A DNA stretch of 64,000 nt, from NCBI RefSeq assembly GCF_017744135.1, contig NZ_JAGHQU010000001.1, forward strand, positions 62,001-126,000, given 5' to 3'. The notes under the pieces were generated by a model. The model was not told where the DNA came from and did not search any database. It saw nothing but the letters and a program-made list of their open reading frames with translations. Below are positions 1-9,397 of the stretch, in pieces (the stretch's first letter is position 1; each line of letters opens with the position of its first letter). The DNA comes from Endozoicomonas sp. G2_2 (lineage in GTDB: Bacteria > Pseudomonadota > Gammaproteobacteria > Nevskiales > Salinisphaeraceae). Made by a program: the position numbers and the translations under genes.

Positions 1-216
1 CGTGCCGTCGGCGGCCAGCTGTTCCAGGCACTGGGCCATGAGCGTGGACTTGCCGAAGCCCGCCGGACCCTGAAACAGGACCATTTTCACGGCGCTATCG
101 GCCTGCAGGGTCGCGCTGATCTCGCCGCGCAGCAGCTGTGCCGCGTGCACGGTGGGCGGGTTGAGCTTGCTGGTCAGCGCGCCTGCCGTCGGGCGGCCAC
201 GGTTGGACGTGATCAT
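1..216 (-). CDS. MalT-like LuxR-family ATP-dependent transcriptional regulator (N-terminal 72 residues only)
   Basis: The minus-strand reading frame is open from an ATG at 216 to the window edge and was read by hand. A Walker A motif (GPAGFGKST, residues 50-58) follows a short N-terminal segment, the arrangement of large MalT/AlkS-like regulators that have an N-terminal NTPase and a C-terminal LuxR helix-turn-helix. A strong ribosome site (AAGGAG) lies just ahead of the ATG. The gene is divergent from the acyl-CoA cluster, so it is the obvious candidate regulator of that cluster. The HTH itself lies outside the window, so the LuxR assignment rests on the N-terminus only. Confidence 0.72.
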   Translation of the reverse strand, partial: MITSNRGRPTAGALTSKLNPPTVHAAQLLRGEISATLQADSAVKMVLFQGPAGFGKSTLMAQCLEQLAADGT

Positions 217-596
217 GTTGTCTCCTTCCGAAGGCGGATGCGGCCGCTTGTTCGTCGCCCGGTCTGCCCGCGGGTGGCTGCCGGGTGGCGGGGCCCAGAA
301 TCGACGTCTTGCGCGTCGTGGACAGAGCCCTGAACGGTTGTTCGCCCATTGCTACCTTTACCCCGATCCGGCCCAGGGTCAACGCCTGCGCAATGCAGTG
401 GTGTGCGCTCGCGAAGCTGGCCGCCAGGCGCTGGTGCGGATTCGTCGCGCGGCGGGCATCGACGGGGCGTGGCCGGCATTTCGTCGCTTTCGACGATGCG
501 CCGCAAGCCGCGCTTTCGAAAGACTCGGGCCATACGACGCGTCGCGCCGCCTGGCGTTGTTCGCGACCGGTTAGTGTCTTCGAGCAAGGATGTGCC
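217..596. promoter_or_regulatory. Divergent intergenic region between the MalT-like regulator and the SDR gene
   Basis: This stretch of about 380 bases has no supportable gene; frames that cross it lack ribosome sites and known motifs. It holds one copy of the palindrome TCGTCG-N4-CGACGA at 481-496 and presumably both divergent promoters, whose -35/-10 boxes I could not assign with confidence. Confidence 0.6.
481..496. promoter_or_regulatory. Operator-like palindrome, copy 1 of 5
   Basis: The sequence TCGTCGCTTTCGACGA has perfect 6-base arms around a 4-base centre. It begins 116 bases ahead of the start codon of the SDR gene and lies between it and the divergent regulator. Four further copies precede other genes of this cluster (1399, 7582, 9274, 11563). 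The binding protein is not known; the MalT-like regulator is a guess from position. Confidence 0.65.
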
Positions 597-1379
597 ATGA
601 AACTCGATTCCTCCGTAAGTGCCGTGATCACCGGCGGTGCCTCCGGGCTGGGTGCCGCGGTCGCACGCCGGCTGGCCGCGCAGGGCGTGCGCGTTGCGTT
701 GTTTGATCTCAACAAGGACGCGGGCGAGCCGCTGGCCGACGAATTGGGCGGCATCTTCTGTCAGGTCGATGTGACCTCGGAGGAATCGGTGGATGCCGGC
801 TTCGAGAAGGCGCGCGCGGCGATTGGCCAGGAACGTCTGCTGATCAACTGCGCCGGTATCGGCAACGCCTTCAAGACCGCCAGCCGCGACAAGAAGACCG
901 GCGAGGCCAAGCATTTTCCGGTCGCGGAGTTCGAGAAGGTGCTGCAGATCAACCTGATCGGTTCGTTCCGCTGCAACGCCAAATCGGCCCAAGGCATGCT
1001 GGCGCTCGAGCCGGGCGTGGACGGCGAACGCGGGGCCATGATCAACACCGCCTCGGTCGCGGCCCAGGACGGGCAGATGGGCCAGGCGGCCTATGCGGCG
1101 TCCAAGGCCGGCCTGGTCGGCATGACGCTGCCGATCGCGCGCGACCTGATGGGCGAGGGCATCCGCATCAACACCATCATGCCGGGCATCTTCGAAACGC
1201 CGCTGATGGCCGGCCTGCCGGATCAGGTCAAGGACGCGCTGGCCGCCTCGGTGCCGTTTCCCAAGCGCCTGGGCGCGCCGGACGAGTTCGCGGCGCTGGT
1301 CGAGGCGCTGATCGAGAACGGTTACATGAACGGCGAAAGCATCCGCCTGGACGGCGCCATCCGCATGGCCCCGCGTTAA
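597..1379 (+). CDS. SDR-family 3-hydroxyacyl-CoA dehydrogenase
   Basis: This 260-residue protein is a classical short-chain dehydrogenase. The glycine-rich nucleotide motif TGGASGLG lies at residues 12-19, an aspartate (D37) ends the second strand as in NAD-using members, and the catalytic triad is S153-Y166-K170. Overall it resembles the HSD17B10 / 2-methyl-3-hydroxybutyryl-CoA dehydrogenase group, which oxidises 3-hydroxyacyl-CoA to 3-ketoacyl-CoA. The ATG at 597 was chosen because it places the Rossmann motif at the usual distance; the longer upstream frame runs through the operator region. A thiolase follows, which fits consecutive beta-oxidation steps. The exact substrate is inferred. 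Confidence 0.85.
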   Translation: MKLDSSVSAVITGGASGLGAAVARRLAAQGVRVALFDLNKDAGEPLADELGGIFCQVDVTSEESVDAGFEKARAAIGQERLLINCAGIGNAFKTASRDKKTGEAKHFPVAEFEKVLQINLIGSFRCNAKSAQGMLALEPGVDGERGAMINTASVAAQDGQMGQAAYAASKAGLVGMTLPIARDLMGEGIRINTIMPGIFETPLMAGLPDQVKDALAASVPFPKRLGAPDEFAALVEALIENGYMNGESIRLDGAIRMAPR

Positions 1380-1398
1380 CACGACGCCGGAACCAAAA

Positions 1399-1414
1399 TC
1401 GTCGCTTCGGACGA
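1399..1414. promoter_or_regulatory. Operator-like palindrome, copy 2 of 5
   Basis: The sequence TCGTCGCTTCGGACGA keeps the TCGTC-N6-GACGA frame of the other copies, with one mismatch in the sixth arm position. It begins 107 bases ahead of the thiolase start codon, in the 126-base gap after the SDR gene. Confidence 0.6.
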
Positions 1415-1505
1415 CGCAGGCCGGCTGGCCGGCGACCGACGATGAACCGGCACCGAATTCAGCAATCACGACGCGTGCCGCGGTGCGCCCCGGCGAGGAA
1501 ATCCC

Positions 1506-2687
1506 ATGAGTGAAGCCTATATCGTTGCCGCGACCCGAACCGCCGGCGGCCGCCGCGGTGGGCGCCTGTCCGGCTGGCACCCGGCCGATCTGTCCGGCCA
1601 GGTGCTGGATGCGCTGCTCGACCGCACCGATGCCGATCCGGCCCTGGTCGACGACGTGATCATGGGCTGCGTCGGCCAGGTCGGCGAGCAGGCGCTCAAT
1701 ATCGCGCGCAACGCGGTGCTGTCGTCCAGGCTGCCGGAGTCGGTGCCGGGCACGTCGGTGGATCGCCAGTGCGGTTCGTCGCAGCAGGCGATCCATTTCG
1801 CCGCACAGGCGGTGATGTCCGGCACCCAGGACATTGTCATCGCCGCCGGTGTGGAATCGATGAGCCGCGTGCCCATGGGCGCCTCGGTCGCGCTGCCGGC
1901 CAAGCAGGGCATGGGCCACTATTTCGGCCCGGCCATGCGCGAGCGCTATCCCGACGTGGATGACTTCACCCAGTTCGCGGGCGCGGAGATGATGGCGAAG
2001 AAATACGAGTTGTCGAAGGACGAGCTCGATGCCTTTTCGCTGGAAAGCCACCGGAAAGCCATCCGTGCCACCGAGGGCGGACACTTCGACGACGAGATTC
2101 TGCCGGTGCCCGTACGCGATTACGACGGCAACGGCGGCGACGCCATGCATACCGTGGACGAAGGCATCCGTTTCGATGCGTCGCTCGAGGGCATCAGCGG
2201 CGTGAAGCTGCTGCAGGAAGGCGGGCGCATAACCGCGGCCAATGCCAGCCAGATCTGCGATGGCGCCAGCGGCGTGATGGTCGTCAACGAGCGCGGCCTG
2301 AAACAACTGGGCGTGCAGCCGCTGGCGCGTATTCACCACCTGAGCGTGATGGGCCACGACCCGGTCATCATGCTCGAGGCGCCGATCCCGGCCACCGAGC
2401 GCGCGCTCAAGAAGGTCGGCCTGTCGGTGGACGATATCGATATCTACGAGGTCAACGAAGCCTTCGCGCCGGTGCCACTGGCCTGGATGCGCACGCTCGA
2501 CGCCGATCCGGAACGGCTCAACGTCAACGGCGGCGCGATCGCCCTGGGCCATCCGCTGGGTGGCTCCGGCACCAAGCTCATGACCACGCTGGTGCACGCG
2601 CTCAAGCAGCGCGATGGCCGCTACGGCCTGCAGACCATGTGTGAGGGCGGCGGCTTGGCCAACGTGACGATCGTCGAGCGGCTCTAG
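1506..2687 (+). CDS. Thiolase (acetyl-CoA C-acyltransferase)
   Basis: This 393-residue thiolase has all three catalytic residues: the nucleophile C89 in RQCGSSQQ, H349 in GHPLGGSG and C379 in the C-terminal CEGGG motif. Length and motifs match degradative 3-ketoacyl-CoA thiolases, which cleave 3-ketoacyl-CoA with CoA to acetyl-CoA (or propionyl-CoA) and a shortened acyl-CoA. The ATG at 1506 follows a GAGGAA ribosome site. It lies between the hydroxyacyl-CoA dehydrogenase and an acyl-CoA synthetase, consistent with a beta-oxidation operon. Chain-length preference cannot be read from the sequence. Confidence 0.93.
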   Translation: MSEAYIVAATRTAGGRRGGRLSGWHPADLSGQVLDALLDRTDADPALVDDVIMGCVGQVGEQALNIARNAVLSSRLPESVPGTSVDRQCGSSQQAIHFAAQAVMSGTQDIVIAAGVESMSRVPMGASVALPAKQGMGHYFGPAMRERYPDVDDFTQFAGAEMMAKKYELSKDELDAFSLESHRKAIRATEGGHFDDEILPVPVRDYDGNGGDAMHTVDEGIRFDASLEGISGVKLLQEGGRITAANASQICDGASGVMVVNERGLKQLGVQPLARIHHLSVMGHDPVIMLEAPIPATERALKKVGLSVDDIDIYEVNEAFAPVPLAWMRTLDADPERLNVNGGAIALGHPLGGSGTKLMTTLVHALKQRDGRYGLQTMCEGGGLANVTIVERL

Positions 2688-2779
2688 ATCGAGCCACTCC
2701 GGATGAGCGACACCGGGTCGAACGGTTACAGGGCCCGCGCCGAATTGACTATCCACGCGCCGCGCAACAGGAGACCCGC

Positions 2780-4444
2780 ATGCTGGGGCTGATGCAGGAC
2801 CGTCCGCTGCTGATTTCCTCGCTCATCGAGCACGCAGCGCAGTTTCATGGCGACACCGAGATCGTGACGCGCAGCGTCGAGGGCCCGATACGGCGCACGA
2901 CCTATCGGGCGCTGCGCGACCGCTCCAAGCAGGTGGCCAATCTCATGGGCGAACTCGGCGTTGTCGAAGGCGACCGTGTTGCGACGCTGGCCTGGAACAC
3001 CGATCGCCACATGGCGCTGTATTTCGGCGTGTCCGGCAGCGGCGCGGTGCTGCATACGGTCAACCCGCGGCTGTTTGTCGAGCAGATCGAGTACATCCTC
3101 GATCACGCCGAGGACAAGGTGCTGTTTTTCGATCTCGATTTCGCGCCGCTGGTTGCCGAACTCGCGCCGCGGTTGAAGCACGTCGAGCATTTCATCGTGC
3201 TTACCGATCGTGCGCACATGCCGGCGATCGAGGGCGTCGATGCGCTCTGCTACGACGAGCTGATCGATTCGCAGTCAGCCGACTACGACTGGCCCACCTT
3301 CGACGAACGCACGGCCTCGAGTCTGTGCTACACCTCGGGCACCACCGGCAACCCCAAGGGCGTGCTCTATTCGCATCGCTCGACGGTGCTGCATTCGCTG
3401 ATCGCGATGGCGCCGGACAGTTTCGGCGTGGCCGCCCGCTCGGTGCTGTTGCTCGTGGTGCCGATGTTTCATGCCAATGCCTGGGGCATGCCCTATGCCG
3501 CAGCAATCGCCGGGGCCAAGGTGGTGCTGCCCGGCCCCCGGCTGGACGGCGAGAATATCTACCGCCTGATGCGCGACGAGCGTGTGACCTTTTCGCAGGC
3601 GGTACCGACGGTCTGGCTGATGCTGTTCCAGTATTTCGACGATCATGCCGATCATGCCGATCATGCCGATCATGCCGATCTGTCGGCCGATGCACTGTGC
3701 CTGGACACCATCGGCATCGGCGGCAGTGCGCCGCCGCGCGCGATGATCCGGCGCCTGGAAGACGAATTCGGCGTCGAGGTCGTGCAGGGCTGGGGCATGA
3801 CCGAAACCAGCCCGCTGGGTGTGGCCAACCGCTGGCTGCCGAAACACGACGCGCTGGACGCCGAAGCGCGCGAAACGGTCAAGATCAAGCAGGGGCGGGG
3901 TATCTGGGGCGTCGAGCTCAAGCTGGTCGACGACGAGGGCCGAGCGCTTGCGCACGACGGCCAGCACGCCGGGCACCTGTTTATCCGCGGGCCGTGGATC
4001 GCCAGCGGTTACTACGGCCGCGATGACGACGTCCTCGACGACGAAGGCTATTTTCCCACCGGGGATATCGCCACCATTGACCGCGACGGCTATCTGCAGC
4101 TCGTCGATCGCTCCAAGGATGTGATCAAGTCCGGCGGCGAGTGGATATCGTCGCAGGATCTCGAAGGCGCCGCGTTCTCGCACCCCGGCGTGGCCGAGGC
4201 GGCCGTGATCGCCATCGCCGACGAGAAATGGCAGGAGCGACCGCTGATGATCGTCGTCGCCAAGCCCGGCGTGGCGATCACCGCCGACGAACTCATGACG
4301 CATCTGCAAAGCCGCGTGGCGAAGTGGTGGCTGCCGGACGACATCGTCTTCGTCGACGAGCTGCCGCATACCGCCACCGGCAAGCTGCTGAAGACGAAAC
4401 TGCGCGAACAGTTCGGCGGGCATCGGCCGGGCAAGGTGGTGTAG
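2780..4444 (+). CDS. Long-chain-type acyl-CoA synthetase (AMP-dependent ligase)
   Basis: This 554-residue member of the ANL superfamily would activate a carboxylic acid with ATP and CoA through an acyl-adenylate. The AMP-binding signature CYTSGTTGNPKG, the WGMTETSP motif, the YFPTGDIATID hinge region and the C-terminal TGKLLKTKLR lysine motif are all present. AGGAG precedes the ATG at 2780. An in-frame run of four 9-base repeats inserts repeated Asp-His-Ala near residue 290. The gene is 3 bases from the TRAP small-permease gene, so uptake and activation of the same acid are probably coupled. Confidence 0.9.
   Translation: MLGLMQDRPLLISSLIEHAAQFHGDTEIVTRSVEGPIRRTTYRALRDRSKQVANLMGELGVVEGDRVATLAWNTDRHMALYFGVSGSGAVLHTVNPRLFVEQIEYILDHAEDKVLFFDLDFAPLVAELAPRLKHVEHFIVLTDRAHMPAIEGVDALCYDELIDSQSADYDWPTFDERTASSLCYTSGTTGNPKGVLYSHRSTVLHSLIAMAPDSFGVAARSVLLLVVPMFHANAWGMPYAAAIAGAKVVLPGPRLDGENIYRLMRDERVTFSQAVPTVWLMLFQYFDDHADHADHADHADLSADALCLDTIGIGGSAPPRAMIRRLEDEFGVEVVQGWGMTETSPLGVANRWLPKHDALDAEARETVKIKQGRGIWGVELKLVDDEGRALAHDGQHAGHLFIRGPWIASGYYGRDDDVLDDEGYFPTGDIATIDRDGYLQLVDRSKDVIKSGGEWISSQDLEGAAFSHPGVAEAAVIAIADEKWQERPLMIVVAKPGVAITADELMTHLQSRVAKWWLPDDIVFVDELPHTATGKLLKTKLREQFGGHRPGKVV
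3641..3676 (+). repeat. In-frame tandem repeat (GATCATGCC)x4 inside the acyl-CoA synthetase
   Basis: Four perfect 9-base units lie back to back and are followed by a partial unit (GATC). They encode Asp-His-Ala four times in a surface-loop region of the ligase and keep the frame. Such arrays can change copy number by slippage, but a change here would only lengthen or shorten the loop by three residues. Confidence 0.95.
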
Positions 4445-4447
4445 GCC

Positions 4448-5008
4448 ATGCATAGCCTCGGCCGCTGGCTGTCGCGCCTGACCGATGCCATGACCATCCT
4501 CGGCGGTCTGGCGATCGCGCTGATGATGCTGCACGTCACGGCCGACGTGGCCGGGCGCTTCATCTTCGGCACGCCAATTCCGGGCACGATCACCGTCGTT
4601 TCGCACTACTACATGATCGTCGCGGCCTTCGTGCCGCTGGCCTTCGCGGCGCAGAAGAATGCCCATATCAGCGTGGAGGTCGTGACCGATCGCTTGCCGT
4701 CCGTGATCAAGCGGCATCTGGAAGGCTGGACACTGCTTCTGTCGGCCGCGGTATTCGCGCTGGTCGCGGTACGCAGCTGGGAAGTCGCGCTGTCGAAATA
4801 CGGCATCGCTGCGTCGGTGGTGCAGGGCAATACCAGCATTCCGGTCTGGCCCAGCTATTTCGTCCTGCCGGTCGGGCTGGGTCTGATGACGGTGGTGCTG
4901 GTCTATCAGTTCGTTGTCTATCTGTTCGGCCTGCGCAGCGGGCTCGACAGCGAACGCGCGTCGCCCGGAGCCACATCCGCGCTCTACCCGCCGGAGACGG
5001 ATCGATGA
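4448..5008 (+). CDS. TRAP transporter small permease (DctQ-like)
   Basis: This 186-residue protein has four hydrophobic segments in the DctQ pattern, at about residues 15-35, 48-70, 92-110 and 135-160. The small subunit supports the large permease of a periplasmic-binding-protein-dependent secondary transporter for carboxylates. It starts 3 bases after the ligase gene and overlaps the next gene by 4 bases (ATGA), which indicates translational coupling. The binding protein of the system is probably the one encoded at 9398. Confidence 0.88.
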   Translation: MHSLGRWLSRLTDAMTILGGLAIALMMLHVTADVAGRFIFGTPIPGTITVVSHYYMIVAAFVPLAFAAQKNAHISVEVVTDRLPSVIKRHLEGWTLLLSAAVFALVAVRSWEVALSKYGIAASVVQGNTSIPVWPSYFVLPVGLGLMTVVLVYQFVVYLFGLRSGLDSERASPGATSALYPPETDR

Positions 5009-6312
5009 GCGATGTCCAGATAGGCCTGGCCGGGCTGGGCATCCTGTTTACGCTGATCGCGCTGCGGGTGCCGATCGGCGTGGCGTTGATCGGCGTGTCC
5101 TTCGGCGGGCTTTGGTATCTCGTGGGCTGGGGCGTGGCCTGGGGTTCGGTGGGCCTTATTCCCTATCATTTCGCAGCCAACTGGGTGCTCAGCTCGGTGC
5201 CCATGTTCCTGCTGCTGGGGTTCGTGTGTTTTCACGCCCAGCTCACGCAGGGGTTGTTCCGTGCTGCGCGCATCTGGCTGTCCGGGGTGCCGGGCGGGCT
5301 GGCCGTGGCCTCGATCTTCGGCTCGGCCGGTTTCGCGGCGGTGTCCGGCTCCTCGGTGGCCTGTTCGGCCGCGATGGGGCGCATCGCGGTGCCGGAAATG
5401 GTGCGCCACGGCTACAACCCGGGGCTGGCCACCGGTACCGTCGCGGTCGCCGGCACCATCGGCGCGCTGATACCGCCCTCGATCATCATGATTCTCTACG
5501 GCGTGATCGCGCAGGTCTCGATCGCCGGCCTGTTTCTGGGCGGCATCAGCGCCGGCGTGATCACGGCGATCGGCTATGTCGTCGTCGTCATGGTGCGGGT
5601 GAAACTCAACCCCGCGCTGGCACCCGACGTGCGCGAGGACGTGCCGCTGGCCGACAAGATCGACGCGCTCAAGGACACTTGGCCGGTGCTGCTGATCATG
5701 ATCGGCATCTTCGGCGGCCTGTTCGGGGGTGTGTTCACCGCCACCGAGGCCGGGGCGGTGGGTGCGTTTCTGTCCTGCGTGGTGGCGCTGCTCAAGGGCG
5801 CGCTGAACTGGCAGCGGTTTCGCAACGCCATACTCGAAACGCTGCTGACTACCGGCGCGCTGCTGATCATCGCGATTGGCGCGAGTTTGCTCACGCGTTT
5901 TCTTACCCTGTCCGGCGCGGGTGATTATCTGTCCGAGCTGATGATCGGCAGCGACACCAGCACGCTCATGCTGATGCTGGGCCTGGTCGCCGTCTATCTG
6001 CTGCTGGGCATGTTTCTGGAGCCGATCGGCGCCATGCTGCTGACGCTGCCGATCGTGCTGCCGATCATCGACGCGGCGGGCCTGAGCCTGCTCTGGTTCG
6101 GCGTGGTGCTCACCAAGATGCTGGAGATCGGCATGATCACGCCGCCGGTCGGGATGAACGTGTTCGTGATCAAGAGCGTGGTCAACGACCTGGTATCGAC
6201 CAGCGCCATCTTCCGCGGCATCTTCTGGTTCCTGATCATGGACCTGGTGGTGCTCGCGCTGCTGATGACGGTGCCGGACATCATCCTGTTCCTGCCCACC
6301 CATTTCGATTGA
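5005..6312 (+). CDS. TRAP transporter large permease (DctM-like)
   Basis: This 435-residue, highly hydrophobic protein has the full DctM length and many transmembrane helices, including the glycine/serine-rich FAAVSGSSVACSAAMG stretch and the TGTVAVAGTIGALIPPSI re-entrant motif typical of TRAP large subunits. It forms the ion-coupled channel with the small permease that overlaps it by 4 bases. The substrate is unknown; neighbouring ligases and acyl-CoA dehydrogenases suggest an organic acid that is then activated to a CoA thioester. Confidence 0.92.
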   Translation: MSDVQIGLAGLGILFTLIALRVPIGVALIGVSFGGLWYLVGWGVAWGSVGLIPYHFAANWVLSSVPMFLLLGFVCFHAQLTQGLFRAARIWLSGVPGGLAVASIFGSAGFAAVSGSSVACSAAMGRIAVPEMVRHGYNPGLATGTVAVAGTIGALIPPSIIMILYGVIAQVSIAGLFLGGISAGVITAIGYVVVVMVRVKLNPALAPDVREDVPLADKIDALKDTWPVLLIMIGIFGGLFGGVFTATEAGAVGAFLSCVVALLKGALNWQRFRNAILETLLTTGALLIIAIGASLLTRFLTLSGAGDYLSELMIGSDTSTLMLMLGLVAVYLLLGMFLEPIGAMLLTLPIVLPIIDAAGLSLLWFGVVLTKMLEIGMITPPVGMNVFVIKSVVNDLVSTSAIFRGIFWFLIMDLVVLALLMTVPDIILFLPTHFD

Positions 6313-6396
6313 GCCGCGTCGGCGCGCGGGACGTCTGCCGATTTAAACGGCCCGATCCGCGCGGCTACACGACAAACTTGAACAACGAGGTACGCC

Positions 6397-7551
6397 ATGC
6401 GTCAGAGCCAACCCTATGAATGCCCCTGGGCAGACGAGGAAATCGAGCTGTTTCGCGACATGGTCACGCGTTTTCTCGATACCGAGATGGCGCCCGCGGA
6501 CGAGGCCGCGCGCAAGCGCGGCCATGTCGGCCACGAGATCTGGCGCCGTGCCGGCGAGCTGAACCTGCTCTGTTCCGATATTCCCGAGGAATATGGCGGC
6601 GCGGGCGGCGATTTCCGCCACGAAGCCGTCTTTCTCGAGGAAATGGCGCGGCGCGGGCTCACCGGCATGAACACCGGCGTGCACAGCATCGTGGCCCACT
6701 ATCTGCTCAACCACGGCACCGCCGAACAGCGCGAGCGCTACCTGCCGCGCATGGCGCGTGGCGAGCTGGTCGGCGCGATCGCGATGAGCGAACCGGATGC
6801 TGGTTCCGATCTGCAGGCGATCCGCTCGCGCGCGGTCGCCGACGGCGATCACTACCGGCTATCGGGCGCCAAGACCTGGATATCCAACGGCTATCTCGCC
6901 GGGCTGGTGCTCGTGGTCTGCAAGACCGATCCCTCGGCCGGCGCCAAGGGCACGTCGATCCTGATTGCGGAAACCGAAGGGCTCGACGGCTACCGCGTGG
7001 GCCGCGTGCTCGACAAGATCGGCATGAAGGCCCAGGACACCTCCGAGCTGTTTTTCGACGAGGTCGAGCTGCACCGCGACCAGCTGCTCGGCGGCGAAGA
7101 GGGCAAGGGCTTCTACCAGCTCATGGGCGATCTGCCCTACGAGCGGCTGATCATTTCCGTCAATGCGGTCGGCGCGATCGAGGGCGCGCTGGCGGCCACG
7201 ATCGACTACACCAAGGAGCGCCGCGCCTTCGGCCAGTCGGTGTTCGATTTCCAGAACAGCAAGTTCAAGCTGGCCGAGATCGCCACCCAGGCGCGCGTCG
7301 CTCGCACCTATCTGGATCGCTGTATTCAGGACCTGCTGGACGAAAAGCTGGATACCGTGGGTGCGTCCATGGCCAAGATGTGGACCACCGACCTTCAGAA
7401 CCGCGTGATCGACGAGTGCCTGCAGCTGTTCGGCGGCTACGGCTATACCAACGAATACATGATCGGGCGCATGTATATCGATGCGCGTGTGCAGCGTATC
7501 TATGGCGGCACCAACGAAATCATGAAGGAAGTGATTTCGCGATCGTTATAG
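6397..7551 (+). CDS. Acyl-CoA dehydrogenase (isovaleryl/long-chain type)
   Basis: This 384-residue FAD enzyme introduces the alpha-beta double bond in acyl-CoA. Visible are the SEPDAGSD flavin/substrate motif and TKTW-like KTWISNGYLA, with the C-terminal YGGTNEIMKE in place of the YEGT of medium-chain enzymes. The catalytic base is probably E249 in LPYERLI, the position used by isovaleryl- and long-chain acyl-CoA dehydrogenases, because the usual C-terminal glutamate is a glycine here. A GAGG ribosome site precedes the ATG. It follows the TRAP permease genes and precedes a second ligase. Confidence 0.9.
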   Translation: MRQSQPYECPWADEEIELFRDMVTRFLDTEMAPADEAARKRGHVGHEIWRRAGELNLLCSDIPEEYGGAGGDFRHEAVFLEEMARRGLTGMNTGVHSIVAHYLLNHGTAEQRERYLPRMARGELVGAIAMSEPDAGSDLQAIRSRAVADGDHYRLSGAKTWISNGYLAGLVLVVCKTDPSAGAKGTSILIAETEGLDGYRVGRVLDKIGMKAQDTSELFFDEVELHRDQLLGGEEGKGFYQLMGDLPYERLIISVNAVGAIEGALAATIDYTKERRAFGQSVFDFQNSKFKLAEIATQARVARTYLDRCIQDLLDEKLDTVGASMAKMWTTDLQNRVIDECLQLFGGYGYTNEYMIGRMYIDARVQRIYGGTNEIMKEVISRSL

Positions 7552-7581
7552 CCGGCGCGTCGCGCGCACGCGCCATCAAAC

Positions 7582-7597
7582 TAGTCGGTTCCGACGA
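7582..7597. promoter_or_regulatory. Operator-like palindrome, copy 3 of 5
   Basis: The sequence TAGTCGGTTCCGACGA matches the TCGTCG-N4-CGACGA consensus with one changed base in the left arm. It begins 116 bases ahead of the second acyl-CoA synthetase gene, the same spacing as copy 1. Confidence 0.55.
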
Positions 7598-7697
7598 TCA
7601 AACCCGAGGCACTCTGAACAATACTCGCAAATAGAAAAATTCGACGGCCTGCCCGGCGATACGACCCGCCGACAGGGGTTTTCTGGAGGAGCGCACC

Positions 7698-9251
7698 ATG
7701 TATCTGACCCAACCGCTGCACAAGGCCAAACGCGAGCGCCCGGACGCCGAAGCCGTTGTATTCGGCGAGCGTCGTCACAGCTTTGCAGCGCATGTCGAGC
7801 GTGTCGCGCGTCTCGCCGGCGTGCTCCAGAACCTGGGCATGGGTACGGGGGATCGCGTCGGCATCCTGGCGCTGAACTCGGATCGCTATATCGAGTTCAT
7901 CTTCGCGGCCCTCTGGGGCGGCGGCGTGTTCAACACCGTTAACATCCGCTGGAGCGCGCGCGAGGCCGTCTATTCACTGGACGACTGCGGTACAGGCATC
8001 CTGCTCGTCGACGATGCCTTCCTGTCGATGATCGAACCGATTCGCGCGCAGTCTGACGCGGTACACACGATCGTCTACATCGGCGAGAACGACTGCCCGG
8101 AAGGCGTGCTCGATTATCGCGAACTCATGGCTGAGGCGACGCCGGTCGAGGACGCGATGCGCGGCGACGACGATCTTGCGGCCATTCTCTATACCGGCGG
8201 CACCACCGGCGCCCCCAAGGGCGTGATGCTCAGCCACGCCAACCTCTACAGCTGTTCGCTCGGCGCGATCCTGCCCGACTGCCGGCGCGATCGCGTCGTG
8301 GCCCTGCATTCCGCGCCGTTCTTTCATGTCGCGGGTATCGGGCTGATTCTGCAGGTCGCGTTGCGTCAGGGCACCCAGATCGTGCTGCCCGGCTTCGACC
8401 CGTTGGCCGTGCTCGAAGGCATTGCGCGCGAACAGGTCGGCGAAACCTTTCTGGTGCCGACCATGCTGCGCGCCGTCCTCAATCATCCCCGCTTCAACGA
8501 GTTCGATCTGTCGTCGTTGCATACGATGCTCTACGGCGCTTCGCCGATCGACAACAGCCTGCTGCGGCTGGCGCTGGACAAGCTGCCGAAGGCCGAATTC
8601 CTGCAGCTCTACGGCATGACCGAGCTCTCACCGGTGGTGGCGTTTCTGCCGACCTGGTGCCATACCGATCCCGCCTACGCGGACAAGCTGTCTGCCGCGG
8701 GCATTCCCTCGCATATGGCCGAAATCCGGATCGTCGATCCGCTCGACGCGGAGGTCGCCCACGGCGAGGTGGGCGAGATCACCGTGCGCGGGCCGATGGT
8801 CATGCAGGGCTACTGGAATAAGCCCGAGCAGACCGAAGACGCGCTGCGCGGCGGCTGGATGCACACCGGCGACGCCGGCTATCTGGACGCGGACGGCTAT
8901 GTGTTTCTGGTCGACCGCATCAAGGACATGGTGGTGACCGGCGGCGAGAACGTGTTCTCGGTGGAGGTCGAGGACGCGCTGCTGCGCCTGCCGGCGATCG
9001 CCCAGTGCGCCGTGATCGGCGTGCCCGACGAGACCTGGGGCGAGCGCGTGCATGCCGTGGTCGTGTTCAAGGAGGGCGAAAGCGCCGACGAGCAGGCGAT
9101 CGTGGCCCATTGCAAGGAATGGATCGCCAATTACAAATGCCCGCGCAGCTTCGATTTCGTCGACGAACTGCCGCTGTCCGGCGCCGGCAAGATCCTCAAG
9201 TACAAGCTCAAGGAACCCTACTGGGCCGACAAGGGCCGGCGGATCGGCTAG
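7698..9251 (+). CDS. Acyl-CoA synthetase (AMP-dependent ligase), second copy
   Basis: This 517-residue ANL ligase has the signature LYTGGTTGAPKGVML, the YGMTELSP motif, the hinge region MHTGDAGYLDADGY and a C-terminal GAGKILKYKL lysine motif. It is only distantly like the ligase at 2780, so the two probably act on different acids or chain lengths. AGGAG lies ahead of the ATG. Its gene has its own upstream palindrome and is followed by another before the TRAP binding protein, so it may be a separate transcription unit under shared control. Confidence 0.9.
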   Translation: MYLTQPLHKAKRERPDAEAVVFGERRHSFAAHVERVARLAGVLQNLGMGTGDRVGILALNSDRYIEFIFAALWGGGVFNTVNIRWSAREAVYSLDDCGTGILLVDDAFLSMIEPIRAQSDAVHTIVYIGENDCPEGVLDYRELMAEATPVEDAMRGDDDLAAILYTGGTTGAPKGVMLSHANLYSCSLGAILPDCRRDRVVALHSAPFFHVAGIGLILQVALRQGTQIVLPGFDPLAVLEGIAREQVGETFLVPTMLRAVLNHPRFNEFDLSSLHTMLYGASPIDNSLLRLALDKLPKAEFLQLYGMTELSPVVAFLPTWCHTDPAYADKLSAAGIPSHMAEIRIVDPLDAEVAHGEVGEITVRGPMVMQGYWNKPEQTEDALRGGWMHTGDAGYLDADGYVFLVDRIKDMVVTGGENVFSVEVEDALLRLPAIAQCAVIGVPDETWGERVHAVVVFKEGESADEQAIVAHCKEWIANYKCPRSFDFVDELPLSGAGKILKYKLKEPYWADKGRRIG

Positions 9252-9273
9252 CCGCCGACGGGTTCGGGTCAAA

Positions 9274-9289
9274 TCGTCCGAACAGACGA
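9274..9289. promoter_or_regulatory. Operator-like palindrome, copy 4 of 5
   Basis: The sequence TCGTCCGAACAGACGA keeps the five outer bases of both arms exactly (TCGTC-N6-GACGA). It begins 124 bases ahead of the TRAP binding-protein gene. Confidence 0.58.
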
Positions 9290-9397
9290 TGATCGCGGGG
9301 TCGCGAGCAGCAACGATGACCATGAGCCCAAAGGCCGTTTCGACAAACACGATAACAACCGCGGTTCGGCTGTCGCCGCTGCGATCCAGGAGATGAC

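Noticed and set aside
213-2756. An 847-codon open frame on the minus strand across the SDR and thiolase genes
   Set aside because: It is antisense to two clearly conserved enzymes and has the Arg/His/Ala-rich composition typical of GC-rich shadow frames; no motif or ribosome site was found.
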